DNA from: Capillidium heterosporum
Lineage: Eukaryota > Entomophthoromycota > Entomophthoromycetes > Entomophthorales > Capillidiaceae
Reading direction: 5' to 3'
Assembly: GCA_016630905.1 (NCBI GenBank)
Contig: WBMQ01000002.1
Location: 1,488,001-1,552,000 of the forward strand
DNA: 64,000 nt
The first letter of the stretch is position 1; each line of letters starts with the position of its first letter. Made by a program: the position numbers and the translations under genes. The notes beneath the pieces are model-generated. The model made no database searches and was not told the origin of the DNA. It saw only the letters and a list, made by a program, of their open reading frames with translations. This document shows positions 23,911 to 36,155 of this stretch, in pieces.

Positions 23911-25217
23911 TTAGAAGTTAAAGAAAGTGCCAACTGACCACAATTTTAAACTTGATTGTGAGTTGGTGAAGTTTCCTTTCGATCTAGCACCAGATGTAGT
24001 CACTAGTAACCCATTCAAATCATTATAACTAACGCAGTTCAAAGAAGCTATAAGAAAGTATCCAAGTGGGTAAGCATGAAATAGTAATAGAAATAAAAGT
24101 TACCGTCTGAAATTTGAACTTTAAACTTCAAACTACCATCAGAAAGATCCACCACGTTTAGGTATCCCAACCGATCCCCACATAAACAATAGTGTTTATA
24201 GCAGTCCAATATCAACTTTTGATCGGTACCGTTAGCCCTACTAAAACTTACGACCGATTCCTTAAAATATCTTAAATCGAACACTTCTACTTTATCATGT
24301 CTTCTATAATTCAATATCACTCTAAATTCATCATAGAATTTGGTTTGTACGATAGCTTTATCCCCTACATACAAGGAAGTAACTGCTGGACCGTTAGGTA
24401 CCCTATCGTCTACCAGCCCAAAATTCCCACTATAAGTCGAACAACTTAGTACTTCACTATTAGGTGAAGAATAGTTTAAGGTTGAAATTAAACCTTTTAC
24501 ACCATCTTTAGACTTTTTACTTGTACTGGTGTGTATAGTATGTGTTGGTCGGGTTGGTATATGTATATCAAACTTGTCTATTCGGTTGAAATATCCACCA
24601 TAAAAGCTATTAATTTCAAAAAAACTAAATATGAAGTCCTATGAATAAAAAGGTTACCTTGAACCTTTTGGATTAAAAGTCATTCCAATAGGGGATATAT
24701 ACTTTTCAGTATGGTCTACAATTGAATATGTGGATCTTACCTAAAATGGATTACTATAAAATAATCATAAAATAATATTACTTTTAGATCATTTCCATCT
24801 AATAACTTTATTGGAAAATTGGGTGAGCTTAACAAAAAGCAGTTGCTTGATACATCTATTTTCATAAGATATTATGTACTGTAAAGGCTGTAAAAAGTAC
24901 TATAGTAGTTCATATACGGATACCAACATAGAGAAGTTATAGGTTGATGCGTATCTATATTTAGGTAGGGCTTTAAATCTTTACCAGCTTGAAAACTAAA
25001 TTCAAATAAAGATTAAGTTGCTGAAAAGGTGGTTTACCTATAAAATAGCTTTACTCTTTGAGCGTAAGAAGTTAAAATGGTTGAGCCATCAGGCGACCTA
25101 TTTGGTATTGTATAAATATTATAAATACAACTAAATTTACCATTGTGTATTACTGAAGCATTCATTTGGACCACAACCATCTACAACATAACTCTTCAAA
25201 GGTTCTATTGAATCCAT
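23911..25217 (-). CDS. TCAB1/WRAP53-like WD40 protein (7 exons)
   Basis: WD40 propeller resembling telomerase Cajal body protein 1 (WRAP53/WDR79), which in animals binds CAB-box scaRNAs and telomerase RNA. Exons 25217-25141, 25097-25038, 24995-24901, 24855-24782, 24740-24658, 24606-24104 and 24047-23911 sum to 1029 bp, exactly 343 codons. Matches to the family by memory: an N-terminal block like CKWSPDGSxILT (here TQWSPDGSTILTSYAQRVKL), then CWYPYM, CFLLSSPNFPIKLLD (the family's FLVSSRDNPIHLWD block), a middle repeat block, and a C-terminal block before LKLWS. The first exon has ATG in a short context and no long N-terminal extension. Orthology rests on motif order, not alignment. All introns are 40-56 bp GT-AG. 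Confidence 0.72.
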
Positions 25218-25374
25218 AAAGTACCAAAGTGACAAAGTAATTAAAATTTCTTCCAATAGAAGTTTATTCAATGACAAACTTGATTGGCTTTCTAAAAACT
25301 AAAATCGAGCTTGACAAAATTTTTAGAAATCAAGCAAAAATTGGACATCTTGATCAGGAAGCCAAATAGACAGT

Positions 25375-26181
25375 ATGTTGAAGAAGATTTTTAGTATCAC
25401 CAGCCGAAGGTACGCCAGCACCACAACCAACAACATAGAGTACGGTTTACTTCTAGCCAGATTGCCCATCATCACCAAGCAACCCACCGATTTTGAACAA
25501 AAGTACTGGAACTACCAACAAGCCAAATTGGAAGCCAACAGCTTACCTTTCTCTTCGGAACTCTACTTCAAAAAGGGCAGTTTAAATGAGAGGCAGTGGA
25601 AGGAACATTTAGAATTTAAGAGCCAGCAGGAAAGTCAGGAAACTAATGAGGCTACCAAAGCTGAAGCTGAGATTGAAGGCGATTTGGAAGCCCAAAAAGT
25701 CGACGACTCCATATTCTCTACCAAATATGAAGCTAAAAATTCGAGGGTAACTGAAGCCGACAAATCCAACGACTTGCAAAGTTTGGAACGTAAGTTGGAT
25801 AGTTCCTTATACTTGTTGATTAAACCTAAGTCGCAAAAGAACTACATTTTACCAAGTTTCCCCAACGTTCCATCCACTAAAACCGAAGGCGAAGTTGAAA
25901 TGGAAACCGACACCATAGAAGATTTAAGTAAGAATCTCCTACTCAAGAATCTAGGCCAAAACTTGAACATAATAACTTTCGGACAATCTCCCCTCTTCTA
26001 TTTGGACGACAAGGTCAACAAGATTCACAAGTTCTTCGTCAAGGCCGTTGTAACTTCGGGGCAGGTTGACATTTTAAAGAACAAGAAGGAGGTTGAGAAC
26101 TTCGTTTGGGTAACTAAAAAGGAATTGGAGACCTACTTGGACAAGGAAATCTATTTGAAAATCAAGGATACTTTAGAATAA
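25375..26181 (+). CDS. MRPL46: Mitochondrial ribosomal protein mL46
   Basis: Large-subunit mitoribosomal protein of the mL46 family (yeast Mrpl17), which has a Nudix-like fold without hydrolase activity. 268 residues, one exon. N-terminal mitochondrial presequence rich in Arg/Lys/Ser (MLKKIFSITSRRYASTT). Family features: LLLARLPIITKQPTDFEQKYWNYQ near the start, a variable acidic middle, then IHKFFVKAVVTSGQ and the closing NFVWVTKKELETYL with the Nudix-like strand-helix pattern. Diverges from the WD40 gene across about 160 bp, a likely shared promoter; converges with the HAD gene, whose stop is 60 bp away. Confidence 0.85.
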   Translation: MLKKIFSITSRRYASTTTNNIEYGLLLARLPIITKQPTDFEQKYWNYQQAKLEANSLPFSSELYFKKGSLNERQWKEHLEFKSQQESQETNEATKAEAEIEGDLEAQKVDDSIFSTKYEAKNSRVTEADKSNDLQSLERKLDSSLYLLIKPKSQKNYILPSFPNVPSTKTEGEVEMETDTIEDLSKNLLLKNLGQNLNIITFGQSPLFYLDDKVNKIHKFFVKAVVTSGQVDILKNKKEVENFVWVTKKELETYLDKEIYLKIKDTLE

Positions 26182-26240
26182 AATAAAAATTTTGAATTTT
26201 GCTATATGTTTATTATTTATTTGCTTTAATTGATGTAAAT

Positions 26241-27522
26241 TTAAACTACAGTATTCACCCACTTTATATCGGTCTTGTTGTGAAGTTCCAATCTCCCTTT
26301 AAAGTCGATGAGTGCCTCTGGTAAACCTTGGAATGGAGTCCAACTATAATTAGCTTGGCTATTTGGTTCAATTATATCGTTATTATCCCTCTTACTATAA
26401 ACTAACACTACCTTTTCAATACAGTTGCTGAAGTAGCTATCGGTATCGATAATGTTGTCCAAATGGATTTTTAACTTGATAATTAAGCTTTCGTTATGGA
26501 CACAGTAACCTGCTAGGTTGACAACTACATCCTCCTTCAAGACATCTTCAAAGTTGATAGGGTAGGGCGGATAGAACAGGGGTAGATGGGGCTGTAGGTA
26601 ACTTTGTTCCAAATCAAACTGAAACTGCGAGCTCAAGTAGGTTTCTAATTTCAATAAGCTAGAGCTGTTGACAAACAAATTGATACTGTTATCAAAATCC
26701 ACCAACTCGATGAATTTCCTACCTTTAGGTTTAGCTTTGTCGGAGGTGTTGAATTCTTTGACTATACGTTCCACTAACTCCTTCTCGATTTTAGGCTCCA
26801 AATACTTGGGCCTAGCCTTCACTAGTTTGCACCGCGTCTCAATGTGGCTGTCGATATCGTTCAAATTGACTAAATCTAATAGAAACTTGTTGAAGGATAT
26901 GACGTGGTGGTGTCGATCGTCAAACATGATGATCTCTTTCAGGCTGGACATGTTGCTTTTGAAACACTTGATAACTTGGTACTTGAACATCAGCGTATTT
27001 AATACTTTTGAGTTGGCGACATTGATCAGCCGCTCCTTTAAAATAACCAAGTCGAAGTTTAAATTTACCTTTCCGACAATTTTTTTAACATCTTCCAAGA
27101 ATATGTGTCTATTCCTTCCTGTTAGAAGTATCGTCAAAGTATTTGAGTCCTGCAAACTTGATTTTGCATTTTCAATAGTTTCCTCGATGAACCAGCTGTC
27201 GTCTAACTTGTCCAAGGTAGGTAATGTCTGCAAAGTTTGAAACCAATTGCCCTCATTTATTAAAAAGTGCTCCATGCTTTGGGTCCATAGTAGTGGGTTG
27301 GGTAGCGGTGATCCGGAATAGAGTGGAGTCAAAATCGTAGATGTGCAATTTGGTTTTCTGGTCTAGACCTTGTAACGCCTCTATCTCTAATTTAAAATGG
27401 GGAGGTAATCCGTTTATAGTTATATAACTGGTGAACATCTTGGGCTGGTAGTTGGGTTGGAAAAGCTGCAGTTTTGAGTTTAGTCTGGTTGAGATCTTGA
27501 AGAGTTTACTGAGCTGAACCAT
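26241..27522 (-). CDS. HAD-superfamily protein, SAK (Swiss Army Knife RNA repair-like) type; one +1 frame break
   Basis: Fungal HAD domain of the SAK group (HAD_SAK type), predicted phosphatase/RNA-repair related. About 426 residues. HAD motif I is DFDST (in LHIYDFDSTLF), followed by the family-typical SPLPNPLLW; motif II-like LTGR (in TILLTGRN); motif IV-like DDR (IIMFDDRHHHV). The N-terminus (KLFKISTRLNSKLQL) could be a mitochondrial presequence. One extra base near 27313 (GG run), right after motif I, splits the frame into 27522-27253 and 27332-26241; the flanking family motif shows the two halves belong together. No intron seen. Enzyme substrate unknown. Confidence 0.75.
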
Positions 27523-28491
27523 ATAAAGTTTGAAATTCTTTGCTTGAAAGTATAAGCGGCGGATAAATTAAACTGCTTAGCAATCCAAATTGTAATTTGA
27601 ACTTCCTATGTTTTGAAATACTACAAGGATTCAAATAATTACTATATCGATAACTCCTTGCAGTATTTTAGAACGAAAAAGTAAATTGTGTTGACAGTCT
27701 AATTCTTGGAGTCTATTGGTTACTTTTACAAAAAATAGCTCAAAATTTATTCAAATTTCATTTTTCCAAAGCACTACAAAACAAGGCTTGCTATTTCAAG
27801 TTAATATTTTCAATCCAGCTTATACACAAAGTAGTAGTTGATAATGACTTGAACTTTGCCATATTAAGGAAATATTCTAAGTGATGGAGCGCTCAGGAAA
27901 ACTTGCAGTAGAAAAACAATGGGAACTGGAAAATCAAAGCTAGTGCAAAATATACTTTCCAATTCAGTGACAATAAGGAAGGTGAAATTCAAAGCGGACA
28001 CGTATATGAACTGTGATGAAATGATTTAATACAAGTACTGATCAGCTCACCCTTCACTCACTTTGTTATTTAGTATGGGATTGCTTTAACCCATCTTAAT
28101 AGAAAGAAGTTGAAGGCGATCATGGAAGAAATTTTCCTTATCAACTTGTCGTGCTTATAAAGGGTATTGAGTTCATCATTTGAATAAAAATTGCTGCTAG
28201 TTCATAGTCAAAGGATATACTTTGAGTCTAGAAAGCTATATTAAATTATTTACTTCCTCTAATCGATCACTGTCAACTGTCTTTCTCGATTACTTTTTAA
28301 TAATCAGATATTTTGAACTGGTTGTAAAAGTTAAAAGAATATACTTTTACGCTACCATCAAACTTTAGCTATATAGCTAAGGTAGACTGCAGTATATATG
28401 ATAAATATACAGTAGGAAAATCTAGATATGTAATAAGTATATTAAGAACAAACATTGGCTTAACTTAATAAATTAATTTGGATAATAGCTA
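27523..28491. other. Intergenic, no gene seen
   Basis: AT-rich spacer, nothing supportable. Confidence 0.5.
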
Positions 28492-28837
28492 TCAAATATG
28501 GTACTTGATAGCCTTCAAAGCAGATACTAGGGAATGCTTGCCCTTCTTTGTTGCTTTTCTTTCTTCTCTGCTTCCATTGCTACTTTTTGAAGCCGCCAAT
28601 GCACCGTCTCACATGAAGGCAGTATTCCATTTCTTGCTGCTTGTCACTAATTTTTGCAATAAAAGCCGTGCGTTAAGCAAAATGTATTCTTCTTACAGGT
28701 TCTTACAGAGCATTGTTTATAGTGTTGTTTTTTCCATTAAATAAAAATTAATAAAAAAGCTCAATGATGGATATTTACAACTTATGGTGTTGTGGATTAG
28801 GAATAGGAGTATAAAACTTAAGATATAGAAATTCTCA
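28492..28837 (-). pseudogene. Degraded small secreted Cys/His-rich protein (family copy 1)
   Basis: Related to the intact gene at 31896-32302. DNA for the signal peptide (ATG at 28837) and the C-terminus aligns: the end reads LVSALKAIKYHI-stop against LAAILKSIQRYI-stop in the intact copy. Between them the frame is lost in several places and the Cys motif is no longer readable. Clearly a dead paralogue. Confidence 0.6.
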
Positions 28838-30481
28838 TTTTGGATATTGGTTGTAGTGTACCTTGAAAATAGGACTGGGGTGCCATCCATCTATACCTTA
28901 CCGGTAGGATTCGAACTTTTGTAATATATTTTCAAATATATTGCTGTTGTCTGCATTTTAATATAAAAAATATTCAACTACTAATGAAGATAATGGTAGC
29001 AGCTCTTTAAAGAGTAACGATTTCGTGTAGGCACATACTACAGTACCATGCTGTACGCTTACTATGCCTAGTAATAATGTCCATATACACTGATAGGCTA
29101 ACTTATACACAATTATTATTTTACATATAGCTAGGGGTCTTCTATATATGCATCATAAAGGAATATATTTTTAATATCGTGTAGGTTTTTTTGTCTGGGA
29201 AATTATGTGGATTTTGCTTTTATATTTGGACTTGCCTGAGAGAAGAAGTTGTCTCGCTACAATTCAGAGTGCTCCATTACATAAATCTTTTGCGATGATA
29301 TTTTAGTACCTCTTTAATACCCTTCTTACACATACTATTTAGTAAAGTATTAGCAAATATCTGATTACCGAGTGCCATAAGTCATCAAAAATGAAATACA
29401 GTTTATAGTATGCTTGCATATATCAAACTAGCTTACATGAGAACTTTACTATATTCTAAAATAATAGCTTTTACTTAATGCTTCTTACTCAGCCGAAATT
29501 TGTAAAAACATTTCGTAAAGTCAGCTATAAGACAAATTAAACTGTAACGTGCATACCTACTTACATGATGGGTCTTCACTCAGCAACTTATTTACATTCA
29601 ATATAGTACTCACATGTAGAAGCATCAAGTTCCAATTAAAGTAACTATACGTTCATCTCTATCAACTCTGAATCGAATAACGGCTACAGTTGTAAGCAGA
29701 GCTTTGTATATGATCCATCTTTCCCTTACCTCTTCACTGCTGGACAATAAGAAAATTAACCTATGTTCCCGAATAAAGTTATCAAATTAGATCTTGAGAA
29801 TCAGCTCATTGAAAGCTCTTTATTTGTTAAGAAGCCCGGTTCATAAGAAATGCTTGGTGTTTGGACTAATTGGATTGCAGTCTCGTAAGCTGCTGGGTCC
29901 AATTGATGAGAAATAAGCTCTATTTGAACAACTATGGGTGCCAGTCATTGACACAGATTGATAGATTGGCTTATACTAACTTACTAATAACGAATATTTA
30001 GGTTGGAGGGTAGGCTCCTACTTTTCCAACCATTAGATAGTTTAAAAGGCAGCCAATACCGCTATTTGACCACCCTAATGGCCTTATATTTTAAATAAAT
30101 CCCCATTTCTAAAAAATCTTGCCGATTTACCGTATCTACGTAAAATACTGAGATCATCTTTTGAATACAGGCTGATTATGATTTATATTCAATAGATACA
30201 TCTTTCAATGTAGAAGACTATAGTAAAATATCTTTTCTCTCCGATTGGTATCTGCTAGTTATCCTTTCTGATCTACTCCAACTAGTTCAATTGACAAGTA
30301 TTTTAAGCTCCTTGTGAAGATTAAAAGCAATATAATTTTTTGCTATAGGCCAATTTCAGCCATATTTTTAAGGAAAATCAAAGTATATATAGTAGTTCCA
30401 CAGTACCAATAAGTACTATATGTGCAAAAACCATTAAGAAAACAAACACAATTCAAATCAATTTATTAAACTAGACAACAG
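28838..30481. other. Intergenic with coding-like trace
   Basis: Mostly AT-rich spacer. About 29628-29800 on the plus strand gives a run of some 58 stop-free codons (QVPIKVTIRSSLSTLN and on) of protein-like composition, followed by more broken traces to about 29915; family unknown. Confidence 0.3.
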
Positions 30482-30856
30482 CTATCCAATATAGTGCTTA
30501 ATACGTTTTAAAAGTGCAAACAGGGAACGCTTATTTTTTCCTTCTCCTTTACCTGCATCTTTCTTTCTTTGTTATTGGTATCAACCTTCTTTTCCCTTTC
30601 CAGGCGTTGATTTTTGCCTTTGCATTTAAGACAATCTTTAGTATCTTATTGTAGATCATGACCTGGGCATTTGAAACCATGCTCCAGACAAGACTTATCC
30701 TACTTACAACCTTTTATCTCGCAAGCTGAGTGGTGGTCCCCAATTTGATCTTCGTCTAAACAAGAACTAGTTTATGAGCTCAAGAGATATGCACTTATCG
30801 CTTTTAGCGGTGACAAGGAATAGGAGTGGGAGACTTAAAACGTAGAACAACTTCAT
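30482..30856 (-). pseudogene. Small secreted Cys/His-rich protein, broken (family copy 2)
   Basis: Signal peptide MKLFYVLSLPLLFLVTA is intact (ATG at 30856), preceded by TATATAAAATG context. After a degraded intron the Cys/His core is readable (DHHSACEIKGCK.. SCLEHGFKCPGHD ..DCLKC) and lines up with the intact copy. Two in-frame stops interrupt it: TAG after GCK, and a TAA at the position of a Gln in the intact paralogue. The Lys-rich C-terminal part then shifts frame. A dead or nearly dead copy, younger than copy 1. Confidence 0.65.
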
Positions 30857-31895
30857 TTTATATACTATTTTTTAGTATACTTTAAAAGTAGATTTATATT
30901 CACTTATTTATACTTGACTGTGGCTTCGAAAATTTTGAAAGGCATTGTTGAATATATTTGTTAGGTAAATTTTTCAAGTCTCTAACCAATCGTTCTATAA
31001 ATATGACCACATATATCGTGTTCCATCTGTATCATGATTCAAAAGATATATGTAACTGCAATCCAAGGAGATGATGGTAATTTTTTGAAAGTCGATAATT
31101 TCATGTGATATGAGGAATAAAAACCTTAACAGTATTGATAGCTTCACTTCAATATACCAACTAATGTGAAATTATTGTTTTTAGAATTTACATGAATTCT
31201 GTCTTTGGAAACTTTATACATGCCTTTCGATAGCATGCGAAGCGTTATAACGTAAACTTTGATATCAGAATCTTAAACTTGCCAAATGCTGATGCTTACC
31301 TAATGTAATTTAGCTACAAAAGATATGTATCTACTATTAAAGAAAATGGATGAATTCCACCTATATACAATTCATTGATTGACTAGAGTCGAGGTTATTT
31401 TTATGAGCAATAGATAAATATAAAAGGATACAGTACAAGTTTTTGGAGACTATCAACTCCATATAATCTTCAAAGAATCTATTTCATATAAAATAGTCTC
31501 TACGCTAATAACTAATTATCATACAATATTTACAGTTTAGAAACTACTTTATGTGAAGCTACTAGCCTCCAAGATAACCATCGTAGTGCCAATTTCTCAA
31601 ATACCAGTTAGTAGTTTTCTCAAAATAAACTATTTGAAGCGAAAAAGTAGACTTAGTATATATATTCTATCTAGTATGTAATAACTACACATCCTCTCAA
31701 CTCTTCCTCAATTATTTATCTAATTGGCAGGTATCCTGCTCGCTTTTCTAAGGTTCAAAGCAGCCTATCTTTTACGTTAAAATCCAGCTTTCAGTTTATA
31801 AAACTATATAGTAAACAGAAAAGTTTATTCCCATAGCTAAACCATATGAAGAACATTAATATAAATAATATACTTATTAAGTTTAATAGAATTCA
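30857..31895. other. Intergenic, no gene seen
   Basis: AT-rich spacer, nothing supportable. Confidence 0.5.
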
Positions 31896-32302
31896 TCAAA
31901 TGTACCGCTGGATACTCTTTAAGATCGCCGCCAAAGAACGCTTTCTATTCTTCGCCTGCTTATTAGCTTCCTTCCTGGCTTTGTTACTGAGATTCGTAGA
32001 ACTACTAGCCTGGGCTTTCTGTTCCTTTTTCAAACGATCTTCGGTTGCTCTGCAGGTAGGACAGCGTCCAGCTTCCTGCTGTCTGCCGTGAGTGCTGCAT
32101 AGGTACCCGTGGGTTTCACAAGGTTTCTTATCCTTGCAACCACCTATCCCGCAGTGGGAATGATGCTTTCCGACTTGGTTGGATTTGGGTTTATTCCCTT
32201 CTACAAAGATATTAGTTGATGCTCAAGAAATATATACTTACGGCTCTCTACGTTGATGATTAGGAATAGGAGTAGGATACTTAAAAGGAAAAGTAATTTC
32301 AT
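31896..32302 (-). CDS. Small secreted Cys/His-rich protein, intact (family copy 3)
   Basis: Two exons, 32302-32242 and 32200-31896 (intron GTAAGT..TTTGTAG), give 121 residues. Signal peptide MKLLFLLSILLLFLIINVES, then a compact core HCGIGGCKDKKPCETHGYLC..GRCPTC: spacing C-x4-C-x5-C-x6-C-x10-C-x2-C with several His, which could be disulfide-bonded or zinc-binding. The C-terminal half is Lys/Arg/Gln-rich and probably helical, ending LAAILKSIQRYI. No family I recognise. It is the only copy of five in this window with a clean frame, and has a TATA box 50 bp upstream. Size, secretion, Cys content and copy turnover resemble fungal effector-like proteins; that is inference. Confidence 0.78.
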
Positions 32303-34064
32303 TGTGGTAAAAGTTGTTTATGTTTATTTCACATGAGAAATTGGACATCACCTTTTTATAGTTTAGAATTAGAATTAAGAACTTTTGACAAAGTCGTCAA
32401 ATATATTGAGTTCCCGATTTACCTCTAATTCCGACTTCTTGGTGGATACATTCCTTTTAGTTAGAAAAATCAACTACCTTATGGAACACTTCGAGCAGTT
32501 GGTTAATATCTCGTTTGGATTTAGTAAAGGATCGAATGCATGATCTACAAATAAAACTTTTATAAACCATGTACATTTGCCTACATTAATTATGAGTGGA
32601 TGGTTTAATAGATGATTCAATAAATGTAAAAATGTTCTGAAAGCATAGCCTTTTTATTTATGGCAATGTAAACCGAACATCGGATATTTGAGGTATCATC
32701 TTAATTAATTTTAGACTCTTTAGTGACGAATAGTACCGTACCTTCAATTGTCTTGACGATAAACATAGATGTTACGGAATGACACGAAAATTAACTTCAC
32801 AGGGGATGTTTATATCAAGTAAACTATCTAAAAAGGCTAATATTGGCTTCAAAAATGGATTGGAGTTTAAAATATTAAATTAATACTTTAAATAACCATC
32901 GTAAACTTTTCATTATTTTTAATGTAGCTTTTCTATATTTGACTTATTAAAAGAGTTGACGTAAAATATACTTTTGTTGGACTAATGTGATATTATATGT
33001 CTATAATCTGCCCTGTAGTACCAATCTTTACGACTCCTCGAAGCTATAAACGGTTAACAACGCTATATATAGTGATGTTTAGATAGTTAAAGTAACTCAT
33101 ACATTTTAAAACATTAATTGAAAGAACCTAGTTGTATAATTATGAAATAAAATTTTATTTTGCCAAGTACTTGAAAGTTTTAATGGATCTCAAGTACCAG
33201 ATAAATCTATCTTGATTTTTTGCCTAATCAGTAAATCAAAATATCAATTACATTTGAACTTTTGCAAGCACCAATGCATCGTTAAATCGATACTAAAATA
33301 TCAAATTCACTTATAAAAGTATATACTAATCTATCAATTGACTCTCAAATAAGACGGCATCCTTTACAATAAACAGGTACTTTGTATTCAACACTTTAAA
33401 ATTAGCAAGTGGTGCTGTCACCTAGTAGATCGTGAAAATAGATTCACTGACAATTTATGCTTGGAATCTTTAGTGAATTTGGAGGGAGTGAGCTTAGGAC
33501 AGCAGTTTTTTATGTAGTGCTGTAAGCCTTGCAAGAATTACTGTCTTTGAATATTAGTCCATAAAATCCTGTTAAAGTGGGTCTTTTCAAATGCAACTAC
33601 TCAATTTCAATCAAATAAAATGGTAAATTTGAAGTGTGTCTATGAGAAGCTTCCAACTCCCTAATAAATTTGGTAGGGATCCGATATCACTATATTGAAA
33701 AGATAGGTCTACAATATTTGGGGTTCCTATCACCTTTCAACGTTTCCAAATTAAATATATATATTGGTAGGGGATATCGAATCAATAGCTTTGAAAAATT
33801 CCCATCTATGGCTAAATTACTTGAAATTGAAGCTCAACAGCAGAGTTCCCCTGCCCAATTTTATCGCTCTCTCTGTTTCGAATTTCACCTACAACTTTGT
33901 TAAATAAACTCCAATAAAATTGGAAGTGTAATTTGGAACAAAGTATAAAAAATAGAAAGTAATATCCTCCAGTGAATAATTCTATATAGAAGCTAAAGTG
34001 GACGTAGATATATAAATAGAAGTAGTTAGGAAATCTTGAAAACATTTTGCTCTTTCTATAAAAT
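32303..34064. other. Intergenic, no gene supported
   Basis: AT-rich spacer holding the TATA box of the 32.3 kb gene. The open frame 33670-33903 lacks ATG and a domain; not called. Confidence 0.45.
32352..32360 (-). promoter_or_regulatory. TATA box of small secreted protein gene
   Basis: TATAAAAAG on the minus strand, 50 bp before the ATG at 32302. Confidence 0.6.
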
Positions 34065-36155
34065 ATGTCGGATTTATCGATGATTCAACAAGAGCAAGGA
34101 CAACGACAAAGACAGCCAGAATCTCCAACAGCACCAGCAATACAATTGGAACTCAAATCCACCTCATCAAATCCCAAACCAAGAGAATCACCTGTCAATC
34201 CCCGAATCCAACTCTCCACCATAATCCTTGGTCTACTTTTAGGTGCTTTACTAAGTCTCACCAATTTCTATACCTCACTAAAGCTGGGGTTCACCTTCAA
34301 CGCCAGCTTCGTAGGGACTTTACTCTCCTTTCTCATCCTAACTTTCATCAACAAACTACTATTCAAATCACTAATCTCAACCAGTAAATTTCAACTGTGC
34401 ATACTGCAGACCATAATCAATACTACAAGTGGTTTAACCATACCGTTCGGTGGGAGTATCTTGGCTATGTTCAGGTTGAAGTTGGTGGAACAATCAACTT
34501 TGACTTTTGGACTGATAGCGGGATGGTTAATCTTGGCTAGCTTCCTAGGTACACTATTTATCGTCAAACTGAAGGATAGTTTTTTGATGGATACTGAAAC
34601 GTACAAATTTCCTATACCCAATTCGGTCGTTCAATTAATTTTAAACTATACCTCATCGGATGTGGAAGGCAACCGACTGATGAAGCAGTCTAAAGTATTA
34701 GTCGTATCGACATTATCAGCGATTCTCTACAAAACTTGCAGTATGTTCCTACCCCTACTGTCCAACCTACATCCCCTCTATCTAATAGGAAGTTTAACCT
34801 CCAGCTCCAACCTACTGGATATTGATTTGAAGTTTAGATGGTACCTCCAATTAAGCCCATTGAATTTCGCCTTAGGTATTATGCTGGGATTACCGTTGAC
34901 TTTGTCATTATTTTTGGGTTCAGTAGTAGCTTGGGGTATCATCGCTCCAATACTGATAAACTATTCAGAGGAGGTAGTCAAGGACAAAGTTTTTGGCTCG
35001 GGTACTACGGTCCAACTTTGGAATCTGTGGGTAGGTATCGCCATCATCATATTTACGAGTGTCGCTGAACTGGTAGTAAACTTGAATGGGATTGTACGAG
35101 CGATTGTTCAAGCTTTTTTATAGATTTAAGGTAAAGGAAGAGGTCAATTTATCACAAATTGAGAATGTTGATGATAACGAACCGAAAATTAAAGAGAGAA
35201 GGTATGAAGGTTCAAGCGACAACCTAAATGTGAAGGTATGGTTACTAAGTCTAGCACCAATCATATTGACATTAGTACTAATATATCACTTTTACTTCGC
35301 CTTACCCTTCTACACCACTTTATCCAGCCTCCTCCTAACTCTCTTTCTAAACTATATCGCCGCCTCCATTTCATCCCAAACTGAATTCAACCCCGGCACC
35401 ATCTTATCCAAATCCACCCAACTCATCTACTCCTACCTACCACCTCCCCCAGCTTTACCTCAATTCCAACTTCAAAACTTGAGTTTAGGTGCCCTAACTT
35501 CCCAATCCTGTGTCCTAGCTACCTATCTGATAGGCGAGTTGAAAATAGCCAAAGAGTTGAATATAAACTTTAAATACACTTTAGGTGTCCAGTTGTTAAC
35601 TATCTTTCCGGGCAGTTTAATCGCCATTACCATTTTCTACGTGTTCGGTCGAGCTTACCCCTGCATCTTAAGGTCTACATTATCGAGCACAAGTAGTAAT
35701 GTTGAAGAAGTTTGTCCGTTCCCAGCCCCTACCGCTCTAGCTTGGGAACTCATTACTATTGCTCTAACCAAAAAGGATAGAGATATGATCCCTCCTACCT
35801 GCCAAATAGTTGCTTTAACGCTAGGCTCTCTATGTTTCCTACTAACCTTACTGAAACGCACAAAACTGCAAAGGTACCTCAAATACCTACCCAACTTAAA
35901 CTTGGTAGGCCTTGCTTTTACCTTCCGATGAACAGTACGATCGTGGTAATGGTTTTAGGCTCGATAGCCGTTAAAGTTTGGTCCAAGTGGAACAAGAGGG
36001 GATACATGGATTACCATTTGGTGTTGGCAACTGGGTTAATAACAGGAGAAAGCCTGCAGGGATTGTTGATTGCTCTGTTAGTGGTCTTGGATGTTAAGGT
36101 TGATAAGTTGAGCTCGGGATTCGGATGTCCAAAGGGATTAGCTAAGTTATGCTAA
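34065..36155 (+). CDS. OPT-family oligopeptide/metal-chelate transporter (two single-base frame breaks)
   Basis: Plasma- or vacuolar-membrane proton-coupled transporter of the OPT superfamily (YSL-like branch), about 696 residues. A Gln/Ser/Pro-rich cytosolic N-terminus (about 45 residues) precedes TM1 and the family motif: LGLLLGALLSLTNFYTSLKLG. Further OPT-typical parts are GGSILAMFRLKL, PIPNSVVQLI and, late, PCFYLPMNSTI-like and the end GGxxEGLxGL-type segment (here ITGESLQGLLIALLV). Three overlapping frames cover it: 34065-35123, 35086-35931 and 35832-36155. An extra T in a T6 run near 35115 and a missing C near 35928 reconcile them. GC-rich codons persist throughout, so base-call error is plausible. 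Confidence 0.85.

Noticed and set aside
28895-28930. tRNA-like B-box (GTTCGAATCC on the minus strand)
   Set aside because: The flanking bases do not form a T-stem, and no A-box, anticodon arm or acceptor pairing was found around it.
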